This document shows positions 50,846 to 58,789 of a stretch of DNA of 64,000 bases, piece by piece (within the stretch, counting starts at the first letter, position 1; each line of letters opens with the position of its first letter). A program made the translations under genes and the position numbers. Source of the stretch: Mucilaginibacter sp. (GTDB lineage Bacteria > Bacteroidota > Bacteroidia > Sphingobacteriales > Sphingobacteriaceae); NCBI RefSeq assembly GCF_028288185.1, contig NZ_JAQBOF010000013.1:1-64000 (forward strand). Direction: 5' to 3'. The notes under the pieces were generated by a model that was not told the DNA's origin, ran no database searches, and saw only the letters and a program-made list of their open reading frames with translations.

Positions 50846-51025
50846 ATGAAAATTCACACTGGTTTAACTGTTTTAGCCGGTAGTAAAAATTACCATTTTT
50901 CGGGTATTACATGTTTTGCCGGTAGTAATTTGGGGCGTTTTTCGGGCATTGACGGTAATGCCGGTAGTAAAAAACCCAATTTTTCGGGTATCAGGGCTTA
51001 TGCCGGTAGTGTTTTTATTGGATAA
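50846..51025 (+). CDS. 59-aa peptide built of 14-residue repeats (42-bp repeat locus 2)
   Basis: ATG 50846 opens MKIHTGLTVL, then AGSKNYHFSGITCF, AGSNLGRFSGIDGN, AGSKKPNFSGIRAY and AGSVFIG. Each unit is 42 bp: GCCGGTAGT, 11 variable nt, TTTTTCGGGTATT, 9 variable nt. The lead-in TGLTVLAGS matches TGIKVIAGS at locus 1 (18479-18634) through conservative L/I changes, which favours a coding role. It is divergent from folC, whose ATG is 42 bp away. No family is recognised. Alternatively it is a non-coding structured repeat that stays in frame because 42 is divisible by 3. Confidence 0.45.
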   Translation: MKIHTGLTVLAGSKNYHFSGITCFAGSNLGRFSGIDGNAGSKKPNFSGIRAYAGSVFIG

Positions 51026-51189
51026 TTTATTGAATTACAGGTAGTTAGTAAAATAAGCTATTTAAAAAGCCTATAAATTAACGTTGACAATTTTGTGTTT
51101 TGGGGCTTTTTGAAGATGCCTTACTATTCTAACAAAAATACGAAAAAATGGGCGCATTTTTTGTTCCGCTCATTAAAATACCCTAGCCC

Positions 51190-51216
51190 GGCCCGACATA
51201 CTTGCGCCAGCGGGGG
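51190..51216. repeat. 27-bp inverted repeat, left arm
   Basis: ggcccgacatacttgcgcca followed by gcggggg is the exact reverse complement of 53412-53438. The two arms bound a 2.25-kb segment holding an aldo/keto reductase and an unknown gene. Confidence 0.9.
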
Positions 51217-51275
51217 TACGATAGTCAAAATTAATATGGGCCATTTTGCTAATTTACAAAATATCGGTACTTATT

Positions 51276-51297
51276 GGTGATAACACCAACAAGGGCG
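51276..51297. repeat. 22-bp inverted repeat, left arm
   Basis: ggtgataacaccaacaaggg plus cg matches the reverse complement of 52332-52353 with one mismatch. Each arm also contains a small palindrome, TTGGTG...CACCAA. The arms bracket the aldo/keto reductase gene. Confidence 0.85.
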
Positions 51298-51311
51298 AGC
51301 AGCAACATAAG

Positions 51312-52190
51312 TTAATCTAAAAATTGCATATCTTCTTCAGTCAGCTTAATGTTGGCGGCTAACATATTTTCTTGAAAATGTGCCAGCGATGAAGTTCCGG
51401 GGATGGGCAAAATCCAGGGAGATTTATGCAGCAGCCAGGCAATATTTGCCTGTATTTCGTTTACCCCATATTTTTTGGCGATCTGGGCAATGCGCGTATC
51501 TTTTTTTGGCATTGACAGGAACAATGAAAAATAAGGCACTAACGGTATCCCATTTTTTTCGCATATATCCAGTACTTCTTCGCCTCCGTTACTTTCCATA
51601 TGACCTGCTTTATGTGTAGTACGCTGCGCGTGACCATACATGTTTTCTACAGTGGCAATTTCGCCCATTTTCATGGCTGTTTCCAATTCTTCCCTGGTAA
51701 CATTGCTTACGCCAACATGCAATATTTTACCTTCCTGCTGCATCTTGAACATAGCTTCCATGGATTGTCCAAAATTCATGGCGCCGCCCATTGCCCTAAA
51801 ATGCACCAATATTACCTGGTCAATTTTAAGTGTACGCAGGTTGTTTTCAATGCTGGTACGCAAGTTCTCCGGCTTGTTAAAAGGAACCCAGCTTTTATCG
51901 GGCTTGCGAGCCCCACCAACTTTAGTGCAGATCACCAAATCTTTCGGGTATGGATATATAGCTTCCGCTATTAAACGGTTGGTGACATCTTCACCGTAAT
52001 AATCGGCAGTATCAATAAAATTAACGCCGCTTTCAATAGCCTGCTTTAAAATCTGCAGGGCTTCAGGCCGATTTTGTGGCTCTCCGTAAATCTCGGGGCC
52101 GGTAAGTCGCATAGTGCCATAGCCTAAGCGGTTAACTGTTAATGGGTTATTGCTGTTAGCTGCAATGGTTATTATTTTTGGATTACTCAT
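51312..52190 (-). CDS. Aldo/keto reductase
   Basis: A 292-residue NADPH-dependent TIM-barrel oxidoreductase. The catalytic tetrad is visible: Asp and Tyr in VNFIDTADYYGEDVTNRLIA, Lys in LVICTKVGGARK and His in QVILVHFRAMGG. The cofactor end has PIPGTSSLAHFQENMLAA. LNYGTMRLTG-type opening residues (VNRLGYGTMRLTGPEI) place it with the YdbC/oxidoreductase branch. The substrate is unknown. It is the first of two genes inside a segment bounded by inverted repeats. Confidence 0.92.
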   Translation of the reverse strand: MSNPKIITIAANSNNPLTVNRLGYGTMRLTGPEIYGEPQNRPEALQILKQAIESGVNFIDTADYYGEDVTNRLIAEAIYPYPKDLVICTKVGGARKPDKSWVPFNKPENLRTSIENNLRTLKIDQVILVHFRAMGGAMNFGQSMEAMFKMQQEGKILHVGVSNVTREELETAMKMGEIATVENMYGHAQRTTHKAGHMESNGGEEVLDICEKNGIPLVPYFSLFLSMPKKDTRIAQIAKKYGVNEIQANIAWLLHKSPWILPIPGTSSLAHFQENMLAANIKLTEEDMQFLD

Positions 52191-52467
52191 TGGTTTTTTT
52201 TGTAGTTAGATTAGTCAAAATTAGGTATTGTTTGCCAATTAACGCACATCATATACTTACAAACAGATGCTTGAATATGGATATAGCTGCCTATCGTCCA
52301 TTCTCGACCCCGAGTGAGAAATTGTAACCTGCGCCTTTGTTGGTGTTATCACCATGGGTGTTCGGAAGATCGAAAAAAGCGTTGGAATTGTGCGATTCCC
52401 CTCTTGAGGGTAACTACATACCACTTGGGACAAGAGAGAGGGGGATTAAATATAAAGGATTATACGC
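52191..52467. other. Intergenic stretch with palindromes
   Basis: Contains the right arm of the 22-bp inverted repeat (52332-52353) and a long imperfect hairpin: gattcccctcttgaggg near 52400 with agagagagggggatt ending near 52446. The AKR promoter should lie near 52200-52260. I saw no gene. Confidence 0.65.
52332..52353. repeat. 22-bp inverted repeat, right arm
   Basis: Partner of 51276-51297 (one mismatch). It lies upstream of the aldo/keto reductase start. Confidence 0.85.
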
Positions 52468-53346
52468 CTATATTCCACAGGTTTTTAACCCTGTCAATAA
52501 GGCTATCACCCCGCTTGCAATAGCAACCCATAGCCCCCATTTTTCTATTATTGGAGACTTTGAAATAGCGCTTGGATTATTCATTTTAACCTTATGCTTT
52601 TTAATCTGGTTATCACGGGATAGGTCTTGATATAGATTTCCAGAATGGACAACGGTATTGTAGTTTATAATCGGTTGCGGAGAGGGTTCGATTTTTATTC
52701 CGTGTGCTTTTATGTGTGAAATACACAAATCAATCATTTTTCGTCCACGCTCGCGTTGCGACTCCTCTGTTTCTACATTTATTGCTTTTGGATTTGGCCA
52801 AAAAGTATGGCTACTTAATAATCCATATTGGCTTGTTTCTTTACCAATAAATTTTTCGACTAATCCCAGTGTTTCATCACGCCAAAACTGATCGTCTGAA
52901 TTAGGAAAAGCATCTATTTTCAGCTTTTGTGCCTCAAATAATGCAATTGCTTTTTCGTCTTTGTTGCTCATTGATGGAATATTTGTAGAACTTTTTTCAG
53001 AAATCTTAGCATACTGGGCTTCTCTTATGCTCTCTAAAATTAATTCAGAGCCCGTTTGCTCGTATTGACTTGTTGGTTTTGGCTTCTCTCTTGGTTTGAC
53101 AATGGTGTTTTTATCGGAGTATTCAATCCTAAAAATATCAGGATGCTTATTTAATGCTTCAATCGCCGCTTTCTTTTCTAAAGTGGTCTGCCATAGTTCT
53201 TGCCCTGATATTCGGTTGTATAATTCATAAACATCCTTTATCTGTAAGGTTTCATATAAATCATTATTTATGTAATTATGAAAATAGTTTTCATAATCTA
53301 CCCATTGTGATTTATTTTGCTGTGTTTGTTTAATTTTTACAGGCAT
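52468..53346 (-). CDS. Unknown protein with a C-terminal membrane anchor
   Basis: A 292-residue protein I do not recognise. The N-terminal 250 residues are hydrophilic, rich in Lys, Glu and Ser: KSQWVDYENYFHNYINNDLY, KAAIEALNKHPDIFRIEYSD and FIGKETSQYGLLSSHTFWPN. The last 25 residues (WGLWVAIASGVIALLTGLKT with CGI) form one hydrophobic helix, so it is a tail-anchored protein facing the cytosol. The DNA is more AT-rich than its neighbours. It lies inside the inverted-repeat-bounded segment. Its ATG comes right after the T-run of a terminator hairpin. Accessory gene; function unknown. Confidence 0.6.
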   Translation of the reverse strand: MPVKIKQTQQNKSQWVDYENYFHNYINNDLYETLQIKDVYELYNRISGQELWQTTLEKKAAIEALNKHPDIFRIEYSDKNTIVKPREKPKPTSQYEQTGSELILESIREAQYAKISEKSSTNIPSMSNKDEKAIALFEAQKLKIDAFPNSDDQFWRDETLGLVEKFIGKETSQYGLLSSHTFWPNPKAINVETEESQRERGRKMIDLCISHIKAHGIKIEPSPQPIINYNTVVHSGNLYQDLSRDNQIKKHKVKMNNPSAISKSPIIEKWGLWVAIASGVIALLTGLKTCGI

Positions 53347-53373
53347 AAAAAAGAGGCTATTAGTTTAGCCTCT
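53347..53373 (-). terminator. Terminator after tonB, abutting the next start codon
   Basis: On the minus strand AGAGGCTA and TAGCCTCT pair around a 6-nt loop and are followed by a T-run that runs directly into the ATG at 53346. Confidence 0.8.
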
Positions 53374-53411
53374 CAATATATGAATTATTTACCCACCAGC
53401 ACTAGTACCAG

Positions 53412-53438
53412 CCCCCGCTGGCGCAAGTATGTCGGGCC
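53412..53438. repeat. 27-bp inverted repeat, right arm
   Basis: Exact reverse complement of 51190-51216. It lies 38 bp beyond the tonB stop. Confidence 0.9.
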
Positions 53439-53475
53439 AGACAAGTACGCAAAGGCTACTTGTGCCTTAACCATC

Positions 53476-54291
53476 TTAATTCACCTTAAACACAAAAACC
53501 ACCGTACCTATCTGGGGGTCGGGGGCCGAGTCGAGCGGGTTAAGTTTGGAGTTTTTTACGGCTTCTTCGCATTTTTCAAGCAGGTTCGAGTCGCTTATGG
53601 TTGTGCCGCGGGCGCCGGCACGGGCGTATATTACGTTGCCGTTTTTGTCAACACGTATATCAACCACTACTTTGCCGGTATGGCGGCCATTATCATTTAT
53701 AGCGGGTTTGCTGGTAAAGTTGCGTTGTTCCATCATCAGGCTGCCGCCATTGCCGGAGCCTGTACCGTTATAGTTATTGGTTAGTGTGCTGCCGGTTGGT
53801 TTGCCCTGGTTACCGGGTGTGCCGGTTGTTCCGTCGCCTTCGCCAACGCCGTTGTTGGTTTTACCTTTATATAACGCGTTTTGGTTTACTGTTGGCTTGG
53901 TAACCGCTTTGGTTGGCTGGGTAGCTACGGTATTGGTTGGCTTTTTGGTATTGGCCGCTACTTCGGGCGCGGCCTCTGTATTTTGGGTTACTACGTTTTT
54001 GTCGCTGGTTTCTGTTTGAGTTTTTTGCTCGGTAGGGGCGGCTTTAGTTACCTTATCCGGTTTAGTATGGTTAGCTTTTTCCGACTGGGATGGCTGCTCG
54101 GTGCTCATGTAATCGCTGCCCATGCCTTCGTCCGTAGTGCCGTAATTTACCAATATACCACCTGTGCCGTCCTGGGTTTTCGGCGGGTTAGTGAACACAA
54201 TAAAATAACATAAAGCCATCACAAGCGCCAGGATCACGCCTGTAGCTGCAAATGCTTTTGGATAGTTATTTTCTTCTTGTAAGTAGTTCAT
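53476..54291 (-). CDS. TonB-family energy transducer
   Basis: A 271-residue inner-membrane protein that carries proton-motive energy to outer-membrane receptors. One membrane helix (AFAATGVILALVMALCYFIV) lies near the N-terminus. A long, Thr/Lys/Pro/Asn-rich periplasmic spacer (about residues 35-190) follows. The C-terminal TonB-like fold (GKVVVDIRVDKNGNVIYARA, LLEKCEEAVKNSKLNPL and VVFVFKVN) is preserved. The spacer is less proline-rich than classical TonB. It is the last gene of the ExbB-ExbD-TonB set; 78 bp, mostly paired 7-nt words, separate it from exbD. Confidence 0.88.
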   Translation of the reverse strand: MNYLQEENNYPKAFAATGVILALVMALCYFIVFTNPPKTQDGTGGILVNYGTTDEGMGSDYMSTEQPSQSEKANHTKPDKVTKAAPTEQKTQTETSDKNVVTQNTEAAPEVAANTKKPTNTVATQPTKAVTKPTVNQNALYKGKTNNGVGEGDGTTGTPGNQGKPTGSTLTNNYNGTGSGNGGSLMMEQRNFTSKPAINDNGRHTGKVVVDIRVDKNGNVIYARAGARGTTISDSNLLEKCEEAVKNSKLNPLDSAPDPQIGTVVFVFKVN

Positions 54292-54301
54292 TTTTTAGTT
54301 T

Positions 54302-54367
54302 TGAGTCATGAGTGTTGAGTTATGAGTTTATATACTGTAAACTCATAACTCAACACTCATAACTAAT
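54302..54367. repeat. Facing 7-nt word arrays between exbD and tonB
   Basis: Left (54302-54329): TGAGTCA, TGAGTGT, TGAGTTA, TGAGTTT. Right (54340-54367): AACTCAT, AACTCAA, CACTCAT, AACTAAT. They are in phase with period 7. 54309-54330 and 54338-54359 are perfect 22-bp complements. Confidence 0.9.
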
Positions 54368-54369
54368 TT

Positions 54370-54771
54370 CTACCCCTTCGGTTCCGTTGCCAGTACCAGT
54401 TTAATATTCAGTTTCTGTGCTATGTCCATTACCTGTACCACATCTTGTATGGCTACGGTTTTGTCTACGTATAGTACAATGGTTAGTTCGGTTGCTATGG
54501 CTTTATAGCTTAACAGGCTGGCGTTTAAGTCGGCTACCGGTACTTCCTTTTTATCAACGTAATATTTAAGGTCCTTGGTTATTGATACCGTTATTGTTTT
54601 TTTAGATACCGATTGCCCGCTTGATGATTTTGGCAGCATCAGCTTGATGACGTTTGGATTGGTTACCGTCGATGCGATCAGGAAAAACAAAAGCAGGAAG
54701 AACATGATATCATTCATGGCCGAAGTATGCACCTCGGCAGACGCTCCCCTTTTTCTCTTTCTTAAATTCAT
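54370..54771 (-). CDS. exbD: ExbD/TolR-family biopolymer transport protein
   Basis: A 133-residue accessory protein of the proton channel. MNDIMFFLLLFFLIASTVTN is its single membrane helix with the proton-relay aspartate near residue 21. The periplasmic domain (KTITVSITKDLKYYVDKKEV then LTIVLYVDKTVAIQDVVQVM) has the ExbD fold. The ATG overlaps the ExbB stop by one base (TAATG). Confidence 0.93.
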   Translation of the reverse strand: MNLRKRKRGASAEVHTSAMNDIMFFLLLFFLIASTVTNPNVIKLMLPKSSSGQSVSKKTITVSITKDLKYYVDKKEVPVADLNASLLSYKAIATELTIVLYVDKTVAIQDVVQVMDIAQKLNIKLVLATEPKG

Positions 54772-55472
54772 TATTTGCTGGGTTCTTCTAACAGATCAAT
54801 AAATTCAATAGCATCGGTCTCTAATTGCAGTATCACCTTATCAACCATCATATTTAAAATATGGTAGCATACGTAAGCCACAATACCTACAAATAAACCC
54901 GCTGCCGATGTTACCATCTTTACATATAAACCGCCTGATATTACACCCATACTGATGTTATCGGTTTTAGAGATATCGTAAAAGATCTTAATTACCCCGG
55001 CAATTGTACCCAGGAAACCAAACATGGGCGCTATACCGGCAACAATGCCCAGTATGCCTATATTTTTTTCCAGTTTGGCTACTTCCAGCTTGCCTATGTT
55101 TTCGATAGCGCCCTCAATATCCTTAATAGGGCGGCCAATACGTAACAAACCTTTTTGCAGCATACGGCCCAACGGCGAGTTATTGTTACGGCAAATAGCA
55201 ATGGCCGACTCCAAATTACCCGAATGTATACTACTGCGCACTTGTTGTAATAAGTTCGATTCGTTTTTTGAGGCTTTACGTATGGTAAAATATCTTTCAA
55301 AAAATATAACTAAACCCAATACAGCCAATATCCCTATCGGAAGCATTACCCAGCCACCTTTTAATATCAAATCGCCAAAGCGAAGATCCTGGGCGGGTAT
55401 AGCGGCTAACTGCTGTGCGGCATGATTAGCGGTGTCTGTTAAATGTTTAACGGTGTCTGTAACTGCTTGCAT
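54771..55472 (-). CDS. exbB: ExbB/TolQ/MotA-family proton channel
   Basis: A 233-residue inner-membrane channel subunit with three hydrophobic helices: GGWVMLPIGILAVLGLVIFF, GILGIVAGIAPMFGFLGTIA and VTSAAGLFVGIVAYVCYHIL. The PMFGFLGTIAGVIKIF stretch is the conserved pore segment and the cytosolic loop holds the Lys/Arg-rich LGRMLQKGLLRIGRP. It energises TonB with ExbD. It starts 12 bp after the HU/SPOR gene. Confidence 0.94.
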   Translation of the reverse strand: MQAVTDTVKHLTDTANHAAQQLAAIPAQDLRFGDLILKGGWVMLPIGILAVLGLVIFFERYFTIRKASKNESNLLQQVRSSIHSGNLESAIAICRNNNSPLGRMLQKGLLRIGRPIKDIEGAIENIGKLEVAKLEKNIGILGIVAGIAPMFGFLGTIAGVIKIFYDISKTDNISMGVISGGLYVKMVTSAAGLFVGIVAYVCYHILNMMVDKVILQLETDAIEFIDLLEEPSK

Positions 55473-55484
55473 TAATATGTTGTG

Positions 55485-56864
55485 TTATTTTTGTGGTATA
55501 ATTTCTATTGCATAAGCATCGCCACCCGGTACTTTGCCCAATTCTATCATTTGAAACGCAAAATCCTTAGCTTCTTCCTTAGTAGCAAAATGGCCGATGG
55601 ATATATGATAAAGTGTGCCGGTAGCATCTGTTACCCACCGTGGGTCAAGCCCGGCTTTTTTCATTTTTTTAATGGCCGCGTTAGCCTCTTCAATGGTTGT
55701 GGCGTTAAACGCGTAAACCTCAAAACGCCTGGTGCCTACCGCGTCTGATGGTTTGGCATTGATCACGCCGGCTTTATCTGCAACTTCTTCCGGCGTTTTA
55801 GTTACCACCCTTGCTTTTTTAGGCGTTGTTAATACAGGTTGCTTTGTAGCAACGGGTATTGTATTATTTGTAATTGTTGCCGGTTGCTGCGAAATAATGG
55901 TTTCCTTTTTCTTCGGTGCTGTTACCACAGGTTGCTGCGATATAATTGTCTCCTTTTTCTTTGGGTTGACCGGCTGTATAATTATTGTTTCTGTTTTTTT
56001 AGGTGCAGCATTAACAACTGTATCTTTTTTAACCGTTAGTGTGTCTGCTTTAACAGTATCTGTAACCACTGGTTTAGCCACTATTACTGGTTTTGGTTTA
56101 ACGCTATCTACAACTTTAGTTTTGTGTTGCCAGAAAACCATCTTAGCAAAGGTATCGGGCTTATAATGATATAACGCAAATATGCCAGCGCCTATTACTA
56201 CCATACCTATTAATATAATCAGTAATAAGCGTAGCGGGTTCCGGGTTTCTTCTTCCCCGCTATCCGGGTCAAAAAATTCAGATGATACGCCTGCTTGCTC
56301 TTCATCGTAAACACGGCCAGGCAGTATTGTTTGTGCCTGCTCGGCTGACGCAGGTATTTCTCCCGGTTGTTCTTCGGTTATTGCTGGTTTTGGCGGAGCA
56401 AACTTGGGCGGGAAATTCAGTTCTACTTTTGGCCTTTCTTCTACCGGCTTAACATCGCCAATTTTATTTATGCTGATGGGCTCAAAACCGTAAAAAATAG
56501 TATCGTCAATTATTTTATCGGTAGGCTTAAAGGTTAACTGGGTAAGTTCTGTATAAAACCAGCCCAGGTTACCAATAGGTACCTCGCTCAGTAAAGCCTG
56601 TTGCTTTAAGTCGGTAATATATTTTTCGGCAAAGTATTTGGCTGATGCAACGGATATGTTTTTTTTCTGGGCTATATATTCGGCCAATGCATCATCATCA
56701 ATCGACTGTACATCAAACTGCGCCTGGTGATAGGGTGGATGAAATTTGCGCGTAGCCTCGTCATAATAACCACTTACACGCACCTGGACAAAGTAGCCCA
56801 GCCCGGGTACACTTACTTCGCCTTGCTGCATTAGCAATTCGCCTAAATAAAAGCCTACATCCAT
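55485..56864 (-). CDS. HU-like (CCDC81-type) and SPOR domain membrane protein
   Basis: A 459-residue protein. Residues 1-60 and 65-130 form two HU-like domains of the Bacteroidota CCDC81 type (YLGELLMQQGEVSVPGLGYF, then KYFAEKYITDLKQQALLSEV). After an acidic linker comes one membrane helix (LRLLLIILIGMVVIGAGIFA). The periplasmic part is a Lys/Thr/Val-rich spacer with a duplicated KKKETIISQQP block. The end is a SPOR domain (RRFEVYAFNATTIEEANAAI to GDAYAIEIIPQK) that binds denuded peptidoglycan at division sites. The HU-like part may bind DNA or protein. Its cotranscription with ExbBD is the clue to an envelope role. Confidence 0.85.
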   Translation of the reverse strand: MDVGFYLGELLMQQGEVSVPGLGYFVQVRVSGYYDEATRKFHPPYHQAQFDVQSIDDDALAEYIAQKKNISVASAKYFAEKYITDLKQQALLSEVPIGNLGWFYTELTQLTFKPTDKIIDDTIFYGFEPISINKIGDVKPVEERPKVELNFPPKFAPPKPAITEEQPGEIPASAEQAQTILPGRVYDEEQAGVSSEFFDPDSGEEETRNPLRLLLIILIGMVVIGAGIFALYHYKPDTFAKMVFWQHKTKVVDSVKPKPVIVAKPVVTDTVKADTLTVKKDTVVNAAPKKTETIIIQPVNPKKKETIISQQPVVTAPKKKETIISQQPATITNNTIPVATKQPVLTTPKKARVVTKTPEEVADKAGVINAKPSDAVGTRRFEVYAFNATTIEEANAAIKKMKKAGLDPRWVTDATGTLYHISIGHFATKEEAKDFAFQMIELGKVPGGDAYAIEIIPQK

Positions 56865-56903
56865 TTGCTAAAAGTAACGGTTAATTATATAACTTCAAAA
56901 GCC

Positions 56904-58775
56904 TTAAAAACTAAAGCTCGCGCCGCCAAATATATTAAATCCGTAGTCAGGATAGTACAACCAGGTTTGATTTGTTGAATTTAAAATGTTATTAACGTGT
57001 CCAAAAATGGATATCTGTTTATTCACCCTATATTCAACCCCGCCACTCAGGTCCATAAACGAGCTAACTTCTGATAAAATAGAGGCCGGCATAGCAACTC
57101 CTCCATACGAGGCAGCAAATGCCGCGGCGTTAGGCTTATCATAAGCAACACCGCGAAACAATAATGAACCGTTGATCTTAACCTTATCATTTATATTGAT
57201 AGATGTACCTGCTGTTAGTTTAAATTTAGGCATGTTCCAGGCTTGCGCCTCTGATGCCATGTGGTAATCTTTAAACTCAACCCTTCCAAACAGATCTACA
57301 TCGCCTGATGCTTTGTAATCCAGCTCGCCGTTAAAGCCATTGATGGTGGCCGTACCATTATCATATATAACAGCAAACCTGTTTTGCCCTCCTGCGAAAT
57401 AGAAGTTACTTACAAACAGCGGCATGTTTTTAACACTGTTGTGGTATACATCGGCTTTAAAGCCTAAACCCGGTGCAAGGGTGCCTTTTAACCCGGCGCT
57501 TAAATCCAGTTTATCTACCGAATTTTGTATCGCTAAATTTCTGCCCAGGAATGGGTTGATGCCGTAAAAATCTTTTAAGGATGATTTATTTATATCGCCT
57601 TTAGCCTCAACAAATAAGCGTACATATTTAGGTATTACCTGGTACTCTAACTTAGCAGCAGGGAAGATAGAGAAGCGGCTGGCAAAGCCAAACTCATCAA
57701 CTATGTTTACGCCTGCGTCAATTTTATAAGCCTCGCCCTGGAACTTGATATACGGGTTAACCCTTACTATGCTGTTGTTGAAAGAGTATAACGAATCTTT
57801 TTGTGTACTCAGATCAAGCGATGCGGTTAAACCGGTATAGAACTGGTTGATAGTCTGGTTTAAAAAACCTGCCAATACCAGGTTGTTCTCTCTTGCTTTA
57901 AATCGGTCGCCAAATACATAACCTTTTAATTTTAAGGCATAGGTAAAATCCTTCTCAACGTCTTTATAGTTCTTGGCAATTTCGCCTTCGCCGGCTAATG
58001 TGTTAAAATATTGATGAGCAACATCCAGTTTAGCAGGCGGGTTAACTTTATCATAACCATAAAAATAATTGCTGCTATTGGTATAGTCTATTCGGCCAGA
58101 TAGCGTATTCACAGCGCCAATGCTTTTGCCAAATACACCAACCTGGTCATTGCTTGTATTTTGTTTATTATAGGTGGTACCGCTATGGCTTATGTGTTTA
58201 ACATAACCGCCAACCTGTAACGCTTCATCCTTGCCATTGCCAAAATAACCTTCAAAGAAAGTAGTTTTTAAATTCCCAACGGCTCCCTTTATTAGATTGT
58301 TATAAGGCAAAGTATCTACTTGTGCCGGTATCTTCATGGCATCCAGCTGTTTTATCTCAGAGTTTTGCTCTAAGCGTTTATCCAGCGGGGCATAGGTTAA
58401 CGGCGCTTTATAGGGCGTTTTATCTTCCAGGTCGGGGTTGCGGCGTATTTTTACCGCATCGGCTAATACCGGTTTGTAGGCTGTTGTTACCACAATTTCT
58501 TCGGATAAACTGCCGCCGTTTGGTGGTGGAGTATTTGCGGCGCCGCCTTTGCCAACGGTATCTTTACCGGTCACTTTTGAAGCTGCATCGCCCAATGCTT
58601 TCGCATCGGTTTGTTTTTTAGCTGCCGTTGGTTTGGCCGGAGCCTTGGCCGGTGCTTTCTTTACTGTTTTAGTAGCAGCGGCTTTTTTAGACTTGGTACT
58701 TTTTTGCGCGTTTGCCGGAACAAAGTATAATACCATGATCAAAGTAAACAGCGTGTAGGTGTATTTTAATTTCAT
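56904..58775 (-). CDS. Outer-membrane beta-barrel protein with a Lys/Ala-rich periplasmic head
   Basis: 623 residues. The signal peptide TYTLFTLIMVLYFVPANAQ is followed by about 30 residues of lysine/alanine/proline repeats (KKAPAKAPAKPTAAKKQ), likely disordered. EEIVVTTAYKPVLADAVKIR resembles a TonB-box and plug start, but the full plug domain is not visible. The rest alternates as barrel strands (EALQVGGYVKHISHSGTTYN, GGVEYRVNKQISIFGHVNNI) and ends NIFGGASFSF with a terminal Phe. A TPR protein gene lies directly upstream and TonB/ExbBD downstream. That suggests an energised outer-membrane complex, though no substrate can be named. Confidence 0.8.
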   Translation of the reverse strand: MKLKYTYTLFTLIMVLYFVPANAQKSTKSKKAAATKTVKKAPAKAPAKPTAAKKQTDAKALGDAASKVTGKDTVGKGGAANTPPPNGGSLSEEIVVTTAYKPVLADAVKIRRNPDLEDKTPYKAPLTYAPLDKRLEQNSEIKQLDAMKIPAQVDTLPYNNLIKGAVGNLKTTFFEGYFGNGKDEALQVGGYVKHISHSGTTYNKQNTSNDQVGVFGKSIGAVNTLSGRIDYTNSSNYFYGYDKVNPPAKLDVAHQYFNTLAGEGEIAKNYKDVEKDFTYALKLKGYVFGDRFKARENNLVLAGFLNQTINQFYTGLTASLDLSTQKDSLYSFNNSIVRVNPYIKFQGEAYKIDAGVNIVDEFGFASRFSIFPAAKLEYQVIPKYVRLFVEAKGDINKSSLKDFYGINPFLGRNLAIQNSVDKLDLSAGLKGTLAPGLGFKADVYHNSVKNMPLFVSNFYFAGGQNRFAVIYDNGTATINGFNGELDYKASGDVDLFGRVEFKDYHMASEAQAWNMPKFKLTAGTSININDKVKINGSLLFRGVAYDKPNAAAFAASYGGVAMPASILSEVSSFMDLSGGVEYRVNKQISIFGHVNNILNSTNQTWLYYPDYGFNIFGGASFSF

Positions 58776-58789
58776 GTGCTTGTCTTCTT

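Larger units (their letters stand above)
51026..51311. other. Intergenic stretch with inverted-repeat ends
   Basis: I see no convincing gene. It holds 51190-51216, one arm of a 27-bp perfect inverted repeat (partner 53412-53438), and 51276-51297, one arm of a 22-bp inverted repeat (partner 52332-52353). A 61-codon frame at 51095 crosses the first arm and looks spurious. Confidence 0.7.

Noticed and set aside
50846..51025. Possible CRISPR array
   Set aside because: Constant blocks of 9 and 13 nt alternate with spacers of 11 and 9 nt; too short for CRISPR, units match between loci in order, and no cas genes are near.
51095..51280. 61-codon plus-strand frame
   Set aside because: It crosses an arm of a 27-bp inverted repeat, has no family likeness or promoter, and looks like chance.
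55024..55425. 133-codon plus-strand frame opposite exbB
   Set aside because: exbB has clear channel motifs; the other strand is a shadow.
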